NCBI GenBank assembly: GCA_027382625.1 | Contig: JAJKFJ010022026.1 | Span: 1-64,000 of the forward strand | From: Tetmemena sp. SeJ-2015 | Lineage: Eukaryota; Ciliophora; Spirotrichea; Sporadotrichida; Oxytrichidae | Reading direction: 5' to 3' | Length of the DNA stretch: 64,000 nt | Shown here: piece by piece, positions 1 through 12,000 of the stretch | Position numbering within the stretch: the stretch's first letter is position 1 | Layout: every line of letters begins with the position of its first letter | Translations under genes and position numbers: made by a program | Notes under the pieces: model-generated | The model's database searches: none | What the model saw: the letters and a program-made list of their open reading frames with translations, nothing else | What the model was told of the DNA's origin: nothing

Positions 1-104
1 GAAGACTTTAGATTGCCTGTTTAGGGTTAAAATTTAGCATGATTATAAGTATTAATAAAGAAATTAATTATACACAACTTATTTTCACTTTCTTATCATA
101 TTAT

Positions 105-121
105 GGGGTTTTGGGGTTTTG
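105..121. repeat. G4T4 telomere-type tract (17 nt)
   Basis: Two perfect GGGGTTTT units plus a final G lie in AT-rich DNA about 170 bp upstream of the kinase start. G4T4 is the telomere repeat of hypotrich ciliates. Transposons of the TBE class in these germlines carry 17-bp telomere-like ends, but here the G-rich strand runs the opposite way from an outward-facing TBE end as I remember it. I see no transposase next to it, so its origin is open. Confidence 0.7.
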
Positions 122-290
122 ATTCTAAAGCCTATGATCTCTTCAAGGAGGAATATTCACGTTTTAAATTTGGCAGAGGGAACTACCTTTGTACAAAGCC
201 CTTTGATAGGCGTTAGCCTCACACCCCCTTAGCAATATGTGTCACCCCCAGCACTTCACCCGAGCAAGAAACTAGTCAAAGCCTAGAGAG

Positions 291-2110
291 ATGGCTCAGG
301 AAGCTCCGCAAACCAAACTCTTGAAAAGCCTTAATTCAATCCACATATATTTGAGGGAATTTATATGCAAAAAGAATGAGTATTTTAATTTCCGAGGACG
401 ACTTATCGAAAAAACATTCCCGCAGGATTGAGTCAACCAGATTGCAAAGCCATTCCTAAATCTTCCAGCAGCAACGAGAAGCATGTTCTCTATCAAAAGA
501 ACCTGCATCACAGAGCTCCCACCCCTTAGGCTTTGCGGCCTCTCTCCAGCCAGTCCAAGCGTAGATTGACTCTAGACCAAAGGCATCTGGATACCAGATA
601 AGAAATTCAAACCATACAATTGAATACAACATAGCCCATGGTAGCAAGTGCAACTCCCACTGCTGCCTTTAGTAACATCACAAGCAATTAAATAGGAGTA
701 GCTCGCCCACAGTCAACTAAGATCATAGTCAATTCAAAGAAGTACCAAACCACCAGACTCTTTGAAAATGGAAATGAAAGAACTACAGCAGATAATAGCT
801 ATGGATAGAACGAAGCAGAGAGTGAAAATTTCAACGGAGGGAACAAAGAGAATAATGGATACGCTTCTAACACCAATCAGCACAAGCCTCCAAAACCTCA
901 ACTTTCAGCTAAGGGATTAGCTATGACTAAGCTTCAAACAATCAAGAAGATAGTATCGATAGCTATGCACAACTCAGATATCGGCTTGGATAAATAAGCT
1001 GAGGTGAAGACTCCTAAGCAGCTAAGTAATTAGCCATCTTCTGGCAACATATCAATTAACTTGGGTAATGTTAATGCAACAGTCATTGTCAAAAATGACA
1101 GCTTCACGCAGAACATTATATCCTAATAAACAAGGCAAGAATCTTGTAAAACTCTCATGCAGCAAACTGAGAAGGCCTTCAAAGATTATATGATCCAAAA
1201 CTAGATAGGGGCCAAGCAAACTGTGAGCAAGAAGGCGAAAAGTGGAGAGAATACTCTGCTAAATTCGAGACCTGCAACTGCAAGCAGTAATTAAATCAAT
1301 TTCGTTCACAAAGGAACACCAAAGAACTAAACAGATAAGATTCAAATGGAATAAAAAGCACCGAATTAGGAAACCTAAATTTTGACCATTCAAGATAAAG
1401 AGACTAAGCTCATTTCTCGTGGAGCTAAGCTTGAAAAGGCACTCAGATAGAATAACACTTTTGATAACACTCAAAAGCCCCCATAGTCTTAAAATACCCA
1501 AGTAACCATTTAAAGAACTCAGTCTTAAACAAACATGACAGGGGGGACTATATATAAGTAAATTGATCTGATTCAGCCTTCAACAAAGTAGAATCCCCTT
1601 AGATAATCTTCCGATTGTAATTAGTAAGATACACAGCCCCTTTTGAAGCACTTCTTATCCAAGCGACCTTCTATTCATGACTATGAGATGGGTTAGAAAC
1701 TAGGTGAAGGCGCTTATGCGGTCGTTAGATAGTGCAGACATAAGGATACTAACAGCCGGATAGCTATGAAGATCTATGACAAGGTCAGACTTAATGACCC
1801 AGTTAAGAAGCGATCAGTTAGTCGGGAGATCAATCTTCTGCAAAAGCTAGACCACCCCAACATAGTAAAGTTCTATGAGTCAATCGATACCAATAGAACG
1901 ATTAACTTGGTCATGGAGCACGTCAAAGGCAAGAGTCTTTATTCTTATCTCAAGTCGAAGAAGTACCGAAGTGTCGATGAATGGGAGGCAAAACAGATCT
2001 TTAGACAGATACTTGAGGCAGTTGCTTACTTACATAAATAGAACATAGCTCATAGAGATCTTAAACCAGATAATATACTCATTGAAGATAGTGGTCTCTC
2101 TCTCATTAAA
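291..2110 (+). CDS. Ser/Thr protein kinase, 5' part only (catalytic domain cut after HRDLKPDN)
   Basis: Reading UAA/UAG as Gln and removing one 29-nt IES (363-391), a frame runs from an ATG at 291 (start tentative) to about 2110. The first ~450 residues are polar, Q/N/S/T-rich and probably disordered. The kinase domain opens near 1676 with DYEMGQKLGEGAYAVVRQ (glycine loop), then AMKIYDK (the ATP-binding Lys), a helix-C Glu in SREINLLQKLDHPNIVKFYE, and HRDLKPDNILIED (catalytic loop). Order and spacing fit CAMK/AMPK/MARK-like kinases. After IEDSGLSLIKI the homology stops: no DFG, no APE and no C-lobe follow, and no GT-AG intron explains it. The next stretch belongs to an opposite-strand gene. 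I infer that the remaining MDSs lie outside the window, or that this is a truncated copy. Confidence 0.75.
363..391 (+). other. IES, 29 nt, pointer AATTT (kinase)
   Basis: AATTT at 358-362 and 387-391 flank an AT-rich insert. Deleting 29 nt joins ...HIYLREF to PRTTYRKNIPAG and opens one frame into the kinase domain. The N-terminus is not conserved, so protein homology does not independently confirm the join. Confidence 0.55.
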
Positions 2111-2289
2111 ATTTTTGAATAAATCTACTCTTAAAATTTAAGTTTCAAATCAGTAATAAACACAAACGATAGTTTTAAGTCAATTTCTTATGTCCACAAA
2201 AGATCTGCTTTGCTGAACACCCTAGTTAATGTTTCTAGTAAACTTTAACAACATATCATTAAGAAATTCATCAATTTAATAATTATACG

Positions 2290-5200
2290 CTAACCATATT
2301 CAGACTGCTTAACTTGCACAGAGTTTTGAGATTCAGTGAGATTAGGTTTGAAAGTGCACTAATTCCTGCTCTTTTCGAACTCTACATCTGATGTTTTCTT
2401 ATCTTCTTTTCTCTGTTTCTTAATCTTATAGAGTGACTCATGGACGCTGCTCTTTATTGAACCTATTCTGCCTATGCTTTTCCTCCTATTAAACAAAAAG
2501 TATTTAGACTATTAAGGATGTGCTCTGACACCTGCTTCTTCAACTCTATTCCATCACTTGCCACTGCTTGTTGTTAATTTTACTTATAACCTTTGAATTC
2601 ATTAACCTGTGGTCTGAATTTTAAGCCCTCTTCCTCTCTTTTCTACTTTTACTCTCTAGCCTGAGAACTCTTCTGCTTGTACAGAATGCCTTTCTAAATG
2701 AGGATTTCAGAGTATTGCCCCAGCTTGAACTACTAACTCTAAAGTTCAGTTTGTAGTTTTTGTATTTCCTTGTTTGCAATTTTAAGTGATTTTTGTGAGA
2801 GTGAGGGTTTGAAAAGCCCCTGCACTTCCTCTTTAATCGCCTCTCTTGACTTCTCAGTCTTATCGAGTAATGAAAAAAGAGAAGTAGAAAAATGTTGGTG
2901 CATGTATTTATCGAAGTTGACTTGAGCCTTTTGATTGTGAATGAAAGATCTGAAGATCTTTCTTATTTTATCGCATTCACTCTAGGAATCAATCTAGAAA
3001 ACTCCTTCAGGATCAAAACACCCGAAGCTTTAAGATTGTTAAGACAGGTCATTATAAATTTATACACAAATTAAACTTTGAATTTTATGAAAGTATCATA
3101 ACCATAATATGCTTTAAACAATTGTCATTATGAAATGAAGAAGAATGCGAAGAATCTACTCGCTATATCACTAAATTTGGAGATTGGTTTTTATTTTGAT
3201 TTAGGTTGCTCAAAGCTAGGATGAATTAGAGTAAACTGCTAAATCGAATACCCTCTCTAAAGTCATCATCTTAAACACTCTTAAAATTAATAAAACTTTT
3301 CCATTAATCACAATTACAGGAAAAGTCATTAGAGTGTAATATTTTAATAAGCACTCTCTTTTAAGTTATTCCAGAGTATCAAAGTAAGATTCTGCTGTTA
3401 GCTTTACTCTTGAGTTGCACTTGGCTATCTTTGAATATAATTCAAACACTGTAGTACCAAGCTAAGTTAGTGGTAGTTCAAGTGTTCTTGATCTGAGAGG
3501 CCAATCTTTTAGTAGGCTCTCTTCAAATCATTGAGTAGTTTATCCTTGAGAATGTTCCTGTGCCTTGAAGGTGAGATAGACTTTTAAGAGCTCATACTCA
3601 TATTTAAGAACTCTTAATTCCTGTTATCTCTCACCCTCTGAACTTTTTACTGCACCCTTTAAGCGTCTTGATAAAGTTTCTCCAATACTGAAGTGTCCAG
3701 CTTCCTCGTTTAACTCATAATCAAAAAGAAGTTGGATGATTCGTAATTTTAATTAAAAACTAGAGGAGTCTTCTTGATTCTGATAGCTGAAAGATATGTT
3801 CAAGTTCGCAGAGGATCTATTCTTTTACTTGAGCTTCCCTTACTCGTAGAGCCTTTCGAAAGCAGAAAGTGTGCTAGAACTTTCGTTCTCATGAGTATGA
3901 GGTTAATTTCCAGTTTCAGGACGGTAGGACATGCCGCCAAGTGTAGTTCTTATTTGAGAAAAGCTGTCCTTTAAAGATCTTTGACTTAATTAAGTTTAAC
4001 ATACGACGATAAATACTCCCAATCATGTTACTTAGTGAAAGCTCATCTCTCTCCTTCTTTCTTCGCATGGTTTCTATCTTTTGATCTCTTTTCTCTTGGA
4101 AGATCATCATCTCAGTGTAAAACCTCTCAGCACTCCGATTTCTAGATCTGCTGTCGTCCCTGCTTCCTCTTCTATTCTAGCTAGTAATCAGTGTAGGTTG
4201 AAAGGTGCAAGCATTTTAAAGCTCCTCTTCTTGCACTCTCCTCTTTATCTCTGAAAGCCTGGCTTGCTTTTCTCTCAACTCCTTGCTTAAAATCTTAAGT
4301 AAAGCAATCATCATAATGAACTCCACGTTTTCTTCATAGAGGGTTTGGAAAATACTCTACCTCCCTTAGGATTGTCTTCTGTTTCTGCTATCCTCCCTTA
4401 CCTTGAATTTATTGACATCCTTATCTGATAGGAGCAGCATTTGAATTCCATCTACTTCGCCCCGCTGGATCTTATCAATAACATTCGATGCCATTTTCTA
4501 GTACTCAATCTAAAAACTAGCCTTGGGATCTACTAACTTGCTGGTTGCTTTGGTTTACAAAGAGAGACCTCCTGTAGTTTGACCCTAGGTTAAGGTGCTT
4601 CTTCCGTTATATGCTAAATTTATTTGCAGCTTTAAATATGAGGACAAACTTCGATGAAAGATTTGAGACTGAGATTTGATTTGCGTGGATTCACTATGAT
4701 CCTCTATGATATCTGTGCCACCAACCCCACCAGTTGCTCCTTAGTTATAACCCAAATTTGAGCTGCTGTTTCTTATATGATCAAACAGCTGTTGAGAGTT
4801 CCTCATTGGGTTGCTGCTATTTAACTTTGCGATATTGTTTGACATTTTGCGAGTGTGCGGATACAGTTCGCCGCTTTGGAAAGTCTAAAGTGACTGGTGT
4901 TGCTAATCAGTTACTGAAGATATAGTGTACATCCAAGGCTGAGAATCTCAATCATTCACACAAATTTTAAGATAAGAAAATATGAGAGTGCAATGCTTGA
5001 AAATCTGAAGTCTCATAAGCATCTTGATTTGTAATTTAAAGGAAAATTAATTGTAGTTAGATTTGGAGCGAGGTCATCGTCTATCTCTCCCTCTTTCCTT
5101 TGCATTTGGTTTTCGTATTGAGTCAAGGTTTTTCTTGAGCTCCTTATAATATTTATTAAATGCAGCATTATAAGCAAGGTGATTGGAATATTTTGTTGTT

Positions 5201-8200
5201 GTCTCTTTGATGGTTCCATCGGAAAGTAGATTGATTGAATTTTAATAAATTTTAAATAGCACCACCCTGCTTCAATAAATTTTAACCTAACCCCAGTCAG
5301 CTTTCAACAGATATTAATCTATCCCAATTTACTTCAAGTGATGATTTGATTCTACGAATCATCCTCATTATCATGCTCATCTTAGAGAATTAAACGTTGA
5401 CCGATGTACAATTTATAAGGACTTATTCAAATAATAATTGCATCCTCAATAAATTTCTTCAAATCTTGATAGTTCTAATCTTCTTTCCCATAAGGTGGTA
5501 ACTTTAGGAAGAGAAATTCACATACTCCTCTACCACAGCTTTCATGCTTTCCTCGTAGCGAAGAGAGTTATTGTTCATTAAGCTTCGCAAGGAATCTTGA
5601 GAATACATGATCTGTCCCTTCTTAGTGTTAAAGACAAGAGCTGGGTACTTTTAGCTGTCAGAGGCGGCAGTAGCGTCTAAGGACTTCTTATTTTAACTGA
5701 AACTTGTGGTGTTGTAAGCCTCTGGAGGACACATCGATATCGGCTGTTTGTTCTTTGATAAACCTAAGTTCATTCTAAGATTAGAAATACAACTCTAATA
5801 TATATGGAATGGGGTTTATCAAGATCTAATTGAGTCTCTACTTCATGGCTTGTCTTTTTATTTTAAACTTGGAATGCCTGTTTGGGCTTTCACTTTTTAG
5901 GAGCATCAAGTTTTCAGTCAAGGAGCTCACATTTAAACCATCTCTTCCTTGCTTCTGAAACATCTCAAACTTATTCTTCAAGAAGATTGACTGTCCCTAA
6001 ACATTGATAGTCCTTAAATCGTTCCCAACTATCTCATTAAGACGCTTAATCTTCTCATCTCTCTCTCGAAAATCTGCATCACTTATCCTTGAGCTAATCA
6101 AAGAATCATCATCCTCAAATGAGCTTCCATTCTTCAGGTAAAAAAAGAATTAAGAGAGATATACTATAAAATAAGGTACTTAAGATTATCTTTACTGTCT
6201 TGACCTTAAATCCGCAATTTTTAACCAGGTCCACTTGAAAAGGCATCATTATAGATCGTATCATCTATTTAACTACCAGACATGATAGTCATAGTCATAT
6301 TAAGATCCATTTCCTTTTTCTTCCTTCTCTCCTTCTTAATCGTAGAAAGCTTCTTCAACGAAGAAGAAACCTTTTTGATATTCTCCTGTATCTTCAACTT
6401 ATCCTCTTTATTGCAGAATGAATAATAGATTAATATGGATTATTAAAATTGTACCTCTTCAAACTCCTTTTACTTCTTGTCCTTGAAATCCTTCATCTTT
6501 CTGTCGTGATTCTTTTCCATCCTCTTAATTTGTATAGTATATAAATGTCATTAGAGTGTAATTCATTTTAGAATAGTCTGTTTGTAAACCTGACCAGACT
6601 TAATTTCGTTTTCTATAACTGTCCTAAAGGTATCTACATCGAAGGACTCATTTCGCTTTTCCAACTGCTGAATCATCCTCCTATACCTTAGAGGCATCTA
6701 ACTTGTCTTTGGAGGATTAAAATCTGCTAAAGTAGTCTCACATTTAAACATAAACTTAAATTCAAACCTTATTTATTCGGAGTTAATTTCTTCTCTAAGG
6801 AAGTAAGTGCCTTTTTGGTGGTCTCCAAAGCAGACTTTGTCTAGTGCTATTCATGAAAGAACTGTTGTAAATTCTTTCCTGCATCATTCTTATCCACGTA
6901 ACCTTGTATGTTAGCTTTGTTTGAATAGAAGGTTTGATATTAAAAAAGAGAATACTTCTTTTGTGTATAAAGATAGTAATTTTATATTCCTTAGGGAGCA
7001 TTTATAAGTTTCAATAATTGATCTCACTGGGGAGACGCCTTTGATTCTACTGTGAGTGAGTAACTCTGAAAAATCTCTTGTTGTTAATTAGCTTCTCCTG
7101 GGGATTGTTAAATATCTGGTCTCGAAGCTTACTCTCCCGCAAGAACTTTCTTTGCAAATTCAATCATAGTGCATAAATTTGCAGATCAAATTATAGGAAA
7201 TTCGTGGAGGTCTTGAAACGCTGATGAATTGGGGAGAGTTCCGCTTCCTCATTCGCATTAATTTTATTCATTCCACCACCTAAAAATGTTTCTTCCTCTT
7301 CCCTGATCTGTGAATTGAGATAGTCTGCAGTGTTTGTAGCTAAATTCGCTTGTTGCTTTAGCTAGACCTCACCTATGGATATTTTCTAATTTTGAAAAGC
7401 AGCGGTGGCCTTACTGTTGTCATTTAACTGAACCTTATTCATGTCAAAGTGAGGGAGAGGATCATAGCTAGTCTCGAATACTTTCTTTCTTGATGTTGAC
7501 TTCTCTGCATTATAATATGTAACTAAATGCAGGCTACTATTTTGAATTAGAGCTTTTATCTTGCTACTGCTGGGTTGATAGCATATGAGAGACCTTGATA
7601 ATAGAATCCTCAGTCTTCTTTTGGAGGTTGGATCTGGAAGAAGATTCTTACTAGCTAATGATCTTTAACGGACTTTGATTACTCTGAAATAGGGAAATGT
7701 TTGTTTGATCTGCATTTTGTAAGTAAGGAATATAATAATTGAGAAAGGATTTTCCTAGAACCTAGGTTGAGTTATACTAAGAGAATCACTCATCACTGAT
7801 ACTCGGCGGTCTATGTTGTTCTGACCTACTTTGAAAGAGAATACAAATTTATAACATCACATGAATAAGTTTTAAAAGTTGCCCCGTTTAACTGCTACTA
7901 ACTCGCAATTGAAGAATTGATAATTCAGCTGCCTCCTCCTCCTTATACTGTTGATGCAAACTACATCCTTCGCTGTTGATTATTCAGGATGCCAAATGGG
8001 TTGCGAAGTTTCTTCTTCTTGATGTTCCTCTCTCGAAATTTGGCTAATGCCTCTTGCTTTGTCTCAGATAAACTCTTAATTTCATATCAATTCTGGAAAT
8101 TTAATGATGAAAAATTAAATTTCACTTCAATTTTAAGTCTCCGTCGAAGACTCTTATGATGATATCTATTTCGGTATTGTTAAAAGTGAAAGGGTAAATA

Positions 8201-8680
8201 TTTACTAGACTCAGGAATTAGAATGGGGCTTTCTTCAGGGAGAAAAGTCCTAAACTGTTACTATTTAAGCCCTCTCACCTCCTTACTCCTTAGGTTGGTC
8301 TTAGAGGTGATCTGAGAGGAGACGTCTGAGTTTTCCCTTCTTCGATGCATGCTCTTTAGTAAGGTACTTCTCCCTCCCACACTTACAGTATCTTACACAA
8401 GAAGTGAAATTAATTGAATGATGAGTATCTTCAGCTCCCTTGTCAAAACTTTTATAAGGACTACTACTACCACCACCATGCTTGGCTCTCATATTTTGAA
8501 TAAGCATCTGAGTTGCATTAACTAGCTGAGGTTTGAGCTAATTCTAATTCCTTGAGGCGTTTGCTGACTAATTGAACTTTGCTCTTGACTTATCGGTGCT
8601 TGTGACCAGGGTGGAGGATGGGTGCTTGCTATGGCTCTGCTTTATCTCTATTTTTATATCCGCTCTCTGTATTCGCTCAT
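2290..8680 (-). CDS. large hypothetical coiled-coil protein
   Basis: Long stretches of minus-strand frame are open when only UGA stops, broken by AT-rich inserts or introns I did not resolve fully. A plausible start is the ATG at 8680 (MSEYRERIQKQRQSRAI). The protein is rich in K/E/Q/S heptad-like segments, for example TKSALETTKKALTSLEKKL (about 6.8 kb), SFDVDTFRTVIENEIKSG (about 6.6 kb) and IKRMEKNHDRKMKDFKDKK (about 6.5 kb). Near the C-terminus it has the motif NQCTFKPNL (about 2.35 kb), a type of short motif I recall from ciliate coiled-coil or cytoskeletal proteins. I do not recognise a family. The 3' end (about 2.17-2.3 kb) is uncertain. It is tail-to-tail with the truncated kinase. Confidence 0.55.
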
Positions 8681-8689
8681 TCCTGTCAA

Positions 8690-9028
8690 AAATAGTAAAA
8701 TGAGCAAATTTTATTTTTTAAATTAGTAAAGTTATTTCAAGTTTTCTTTTTTATTCATTCTTTTTTTTTTAAAAAAAAAAAAAATTATTTATAAATTTGA
8801 AAAAATTTTTAACTTCCAAAATTATTAAGATTTAAAAATTTTAAAAAAAAGTTGAAAAAATTTAAATTTTTGGAGAAAATTTTTAAAAAATTTTCATTAA
8901 AAAGACTTTTTTGGGGGGGAATAAAATTTTGTTTTGTCTTTTAAAAGAAACCAAAAATTTAATTAGGTAAAACCCTTTTTTCTCCCTTTTCATTTTTTAA
9001 AAATTTAAAATTTAATAAACTAACTAGC
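8690..9028. other. intergenic, homopolymer-rich AT stretch
   Basis: Runs of A, T and one run of G separate the divergent starts of the coiled-coil gene (8680, minus) and the channel gene (9029, plus). It must hold both promoters, but I see no specific motif. The homopolymer runs make base-level accuracy doubtful here. Confidence 0.6.
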
Positions 9029-12000
9029 ATGAACAAAAGGACTTAAATAATTGTGATAACTTCTTTATGGATGAATAGTGAAGCCGACCTGAAAGGCGGA
9101 GAGGAATCTTGTCAGGACACAATATTACAGTTTTCAGGGAGAGATAACGGATAGCACTTTGACTTTTAGCAGCCAAACCTGCCGAGCTTTTAATTTTTAA
9201 GCATTAAGGTGAAGCAGATGAGCCAGCCTGATCTACCCTCAATGCTAGATGAGAGAGCAAGTAATCCCAACTCAAATTCTAGTGTGCCCCTAAGAATCCG
9301 TAGTTAGGACTGTGTGTATGAGTATCTTATATTTTAATAGGGCAATGTGTCCACAGTCGTTTAGAAAGATTCTTAATAGATGGTGAGCGACCATTATCAT
9401 GGACGATCATACCTGCTCCCCCAATTTAACGTCAACGAATATCAGCAAGTTCATTCCGACTTCGACACAAGAGAAGGCTTGCCTGAGTCCAGGAGAACAT
9501 CCTACAGACAGAGCTTTCTTTCAAATAGAGAGAATTTCCCAAGACTATATGTCGAGACGAATCTATAATAGTTACAAGAACATGTCGCATTTAAAATGCA
9601 AAGTTTATTTTGGGCTATTATCGGCTAGCTAAATACAGGAGATCGAAGTGCTTCCTTCGTAGTGGCTAGATCTACAGATGCTCATTATTACGCTCAGTTT
9701 TAACTTAATCCCTGCAAAAGGGGGCCTTTTCTTTAAAAAACCATGTTTAAGAAAAAAGTAAATTTCTCCCTAAAATTTTAAATGTCCATTTCCATATTTT
9801 TCAAATTATTTGTTTGTCTCTCAATTAAAAAATATTTTGAAAAAGCCCCAAAAAATTTCCCCTTTTGGAATGTGATTAAAACCTTTTTTTAGCCTAAAAA
9901 TTATCTTTGCTATAAAAGGAGTAAACATCTAGGATCTGGAGATAAGTCAGCTTAGCTAAGAGGGTTTCATTAGAAGAATTCTTTGAACGATTCAGGAAAG
10001 TTCTCAGCCTAAATGAGTCAAGCTTCTCTCACGAGCAGGAGATTAGCTATTCAAAATCAAAAGTCAAAGCCGATCGGGGCTTCCTAATTTCAGAAGATTA
10101 ATACAAGGCACTCACTTCTTACAGCTGGGTTTAATAGACAGACCTCTTATCTGAAAATAAGCAACAATAATCAATATATTTAACTTATGTGAGCGACAAC
10201 CATAGCGAGAAGGAGTCCAAATATTTCGCATTCAAGGATCAGGATGCACAGAATAAATTGAAAAAGAACTTTGAGAACTTGATAAGGGACAAGCAGAAAA
10301 CGGAGAGACAGAAGAACAAGAAGTAAAACGATGGGAATAGGAAGTCCATTAAACGAAAGAAGAGAATAGATGATGAGCTGAGGAGGCAGTCTTAATTCTC
10401 AATAGAGAAATAGTCAACTCTCCAACATTAGGTTATTCAAAGATTCAAGGGCTTAACTAGAGCTATCTCTAGACTCTTAAGTACCAATAAGTTTAATCCT
10501 AGTATGGGCTCGTAATAATTTAAATTGAGATGGTTATAAATACACAGAGGAGAAAGAATTAGAAGAGATCCCAAAAGGGTTGGGATGTAGGCATTTTTTA
10601 AAAAGAACAGGGGAAAATATTTGATAACAATTGGAAAGCATTTTGGGATTTCAGCTCTTGTATTTAAGATAATTTGATAACTATTCATCCACTTCAGAAA
10701 ACTTATGTGGATTGTGATATTGCTTTACTCAATATTTTACCCTGCCACCATAGCGTTTGAAGAATACCAATCCAAGTCTTTAGACGCCTTCTTTTGGACA
10801 ACTGACTGGTGGTTCATTTTTGATATCCTCATAAATTTGAATACGGCTTTCTACGACAAAGGAGTCCTTGTCTTATAGAGATAGAGGATCTTTATGAATT
10901 ATTTTCAATTCACGAATTCATTTGAAACATATACTACAATAATGAAGTATTGGAAGAGTTGGTTTCTGATAGACATTGCATGTTCCTTGCCCTTCTTTAT
11001 AATTTCTACGGCTTTAAGAGGCTCTCCAGATAGACCCCCATATTAAAGTGCTTATGCTTTACCATAGAGAGTTTATTTGAGTTTCTTGATTGAGAAGCTT
11101 GCGGTTGTACGGCTTGTTAAAAATAAGTCTCAAATTTTTATTGTTAAACTAGTCAAACTAGATATTCTCTTAGTCACTGTAATTATTGCTTTTGTGTAAA
11201 CATTTGGATAAAATGAGATTAGATAATAGAATCCATCTTTGAATTAATGCATTTATCTTTAATTAGATAGCTTAATTTTAAAATTTAGATAAATTTAGTG
11301 TTCTCTTTAAATTATTATGCATTTTAAATAAGTAAGTATACTTAAAATCTTCATTTTAGATACAGGATCAAATTGCAACTGACTATGTAAACGCAGTCTT
11401 TCGCCTTTTCAAAATAGTAGGGTTTGCGTTTTATGCTTCGCACTGGATGGCCTGTCTGTTCTATATGGTTTCAGTGACTCTGGAGACTAGTGAATCTGAT
11501 ACCTGGATATCTCTAAATGGGATGTCTAATGCTTCACCTGCAGAAAAATACGTGACCTCTCTATCCACAATAAATATTTTAGATTTATTCAGAGAAGCAT
11601 TATATTCTATACTGGGTGATTCAGACGATGGCCTCAGTGGGCTATGGAGAAATAAAGTACACGTCAGCTGAGGAAAGACTAGTCGCTATCCTCGTCATGC
11701 TTTTCAGCTCTTTCATGTACGCCTTTATCATCAATGATATTGGACACATCGTGAATTTAAAACTCTACTTATATTTAATAAATCTGGTGAGTAGGTACAA
11801 CATGCTGGCTACAAGTTACAAGTAAGTCAACACCACCACCCCCATAACTTTAATAAAGTTTAAAATTCCTATAGAGAGAGAATGACCTATGTCAATCAGT
11901 TCCTAATTTCCAAATCCATTCCAATAAACATCGTAAAGCAGATCAACTAGTATCTGCATTTCATTTGGGAAAGCAAAAAGCAAATGAAGATAGAGGAAGA

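Noticed and set aside
10619..10681. 10-bp repeat ATTTGATAAC at 10619-10628 and 10672-10681 as an IES pointer before channel S1
   Set aside because: Joining at this repeat leaves the wrong frame or an in-frame UGA for every upstream frame I tried; the true junction here is unresolved.
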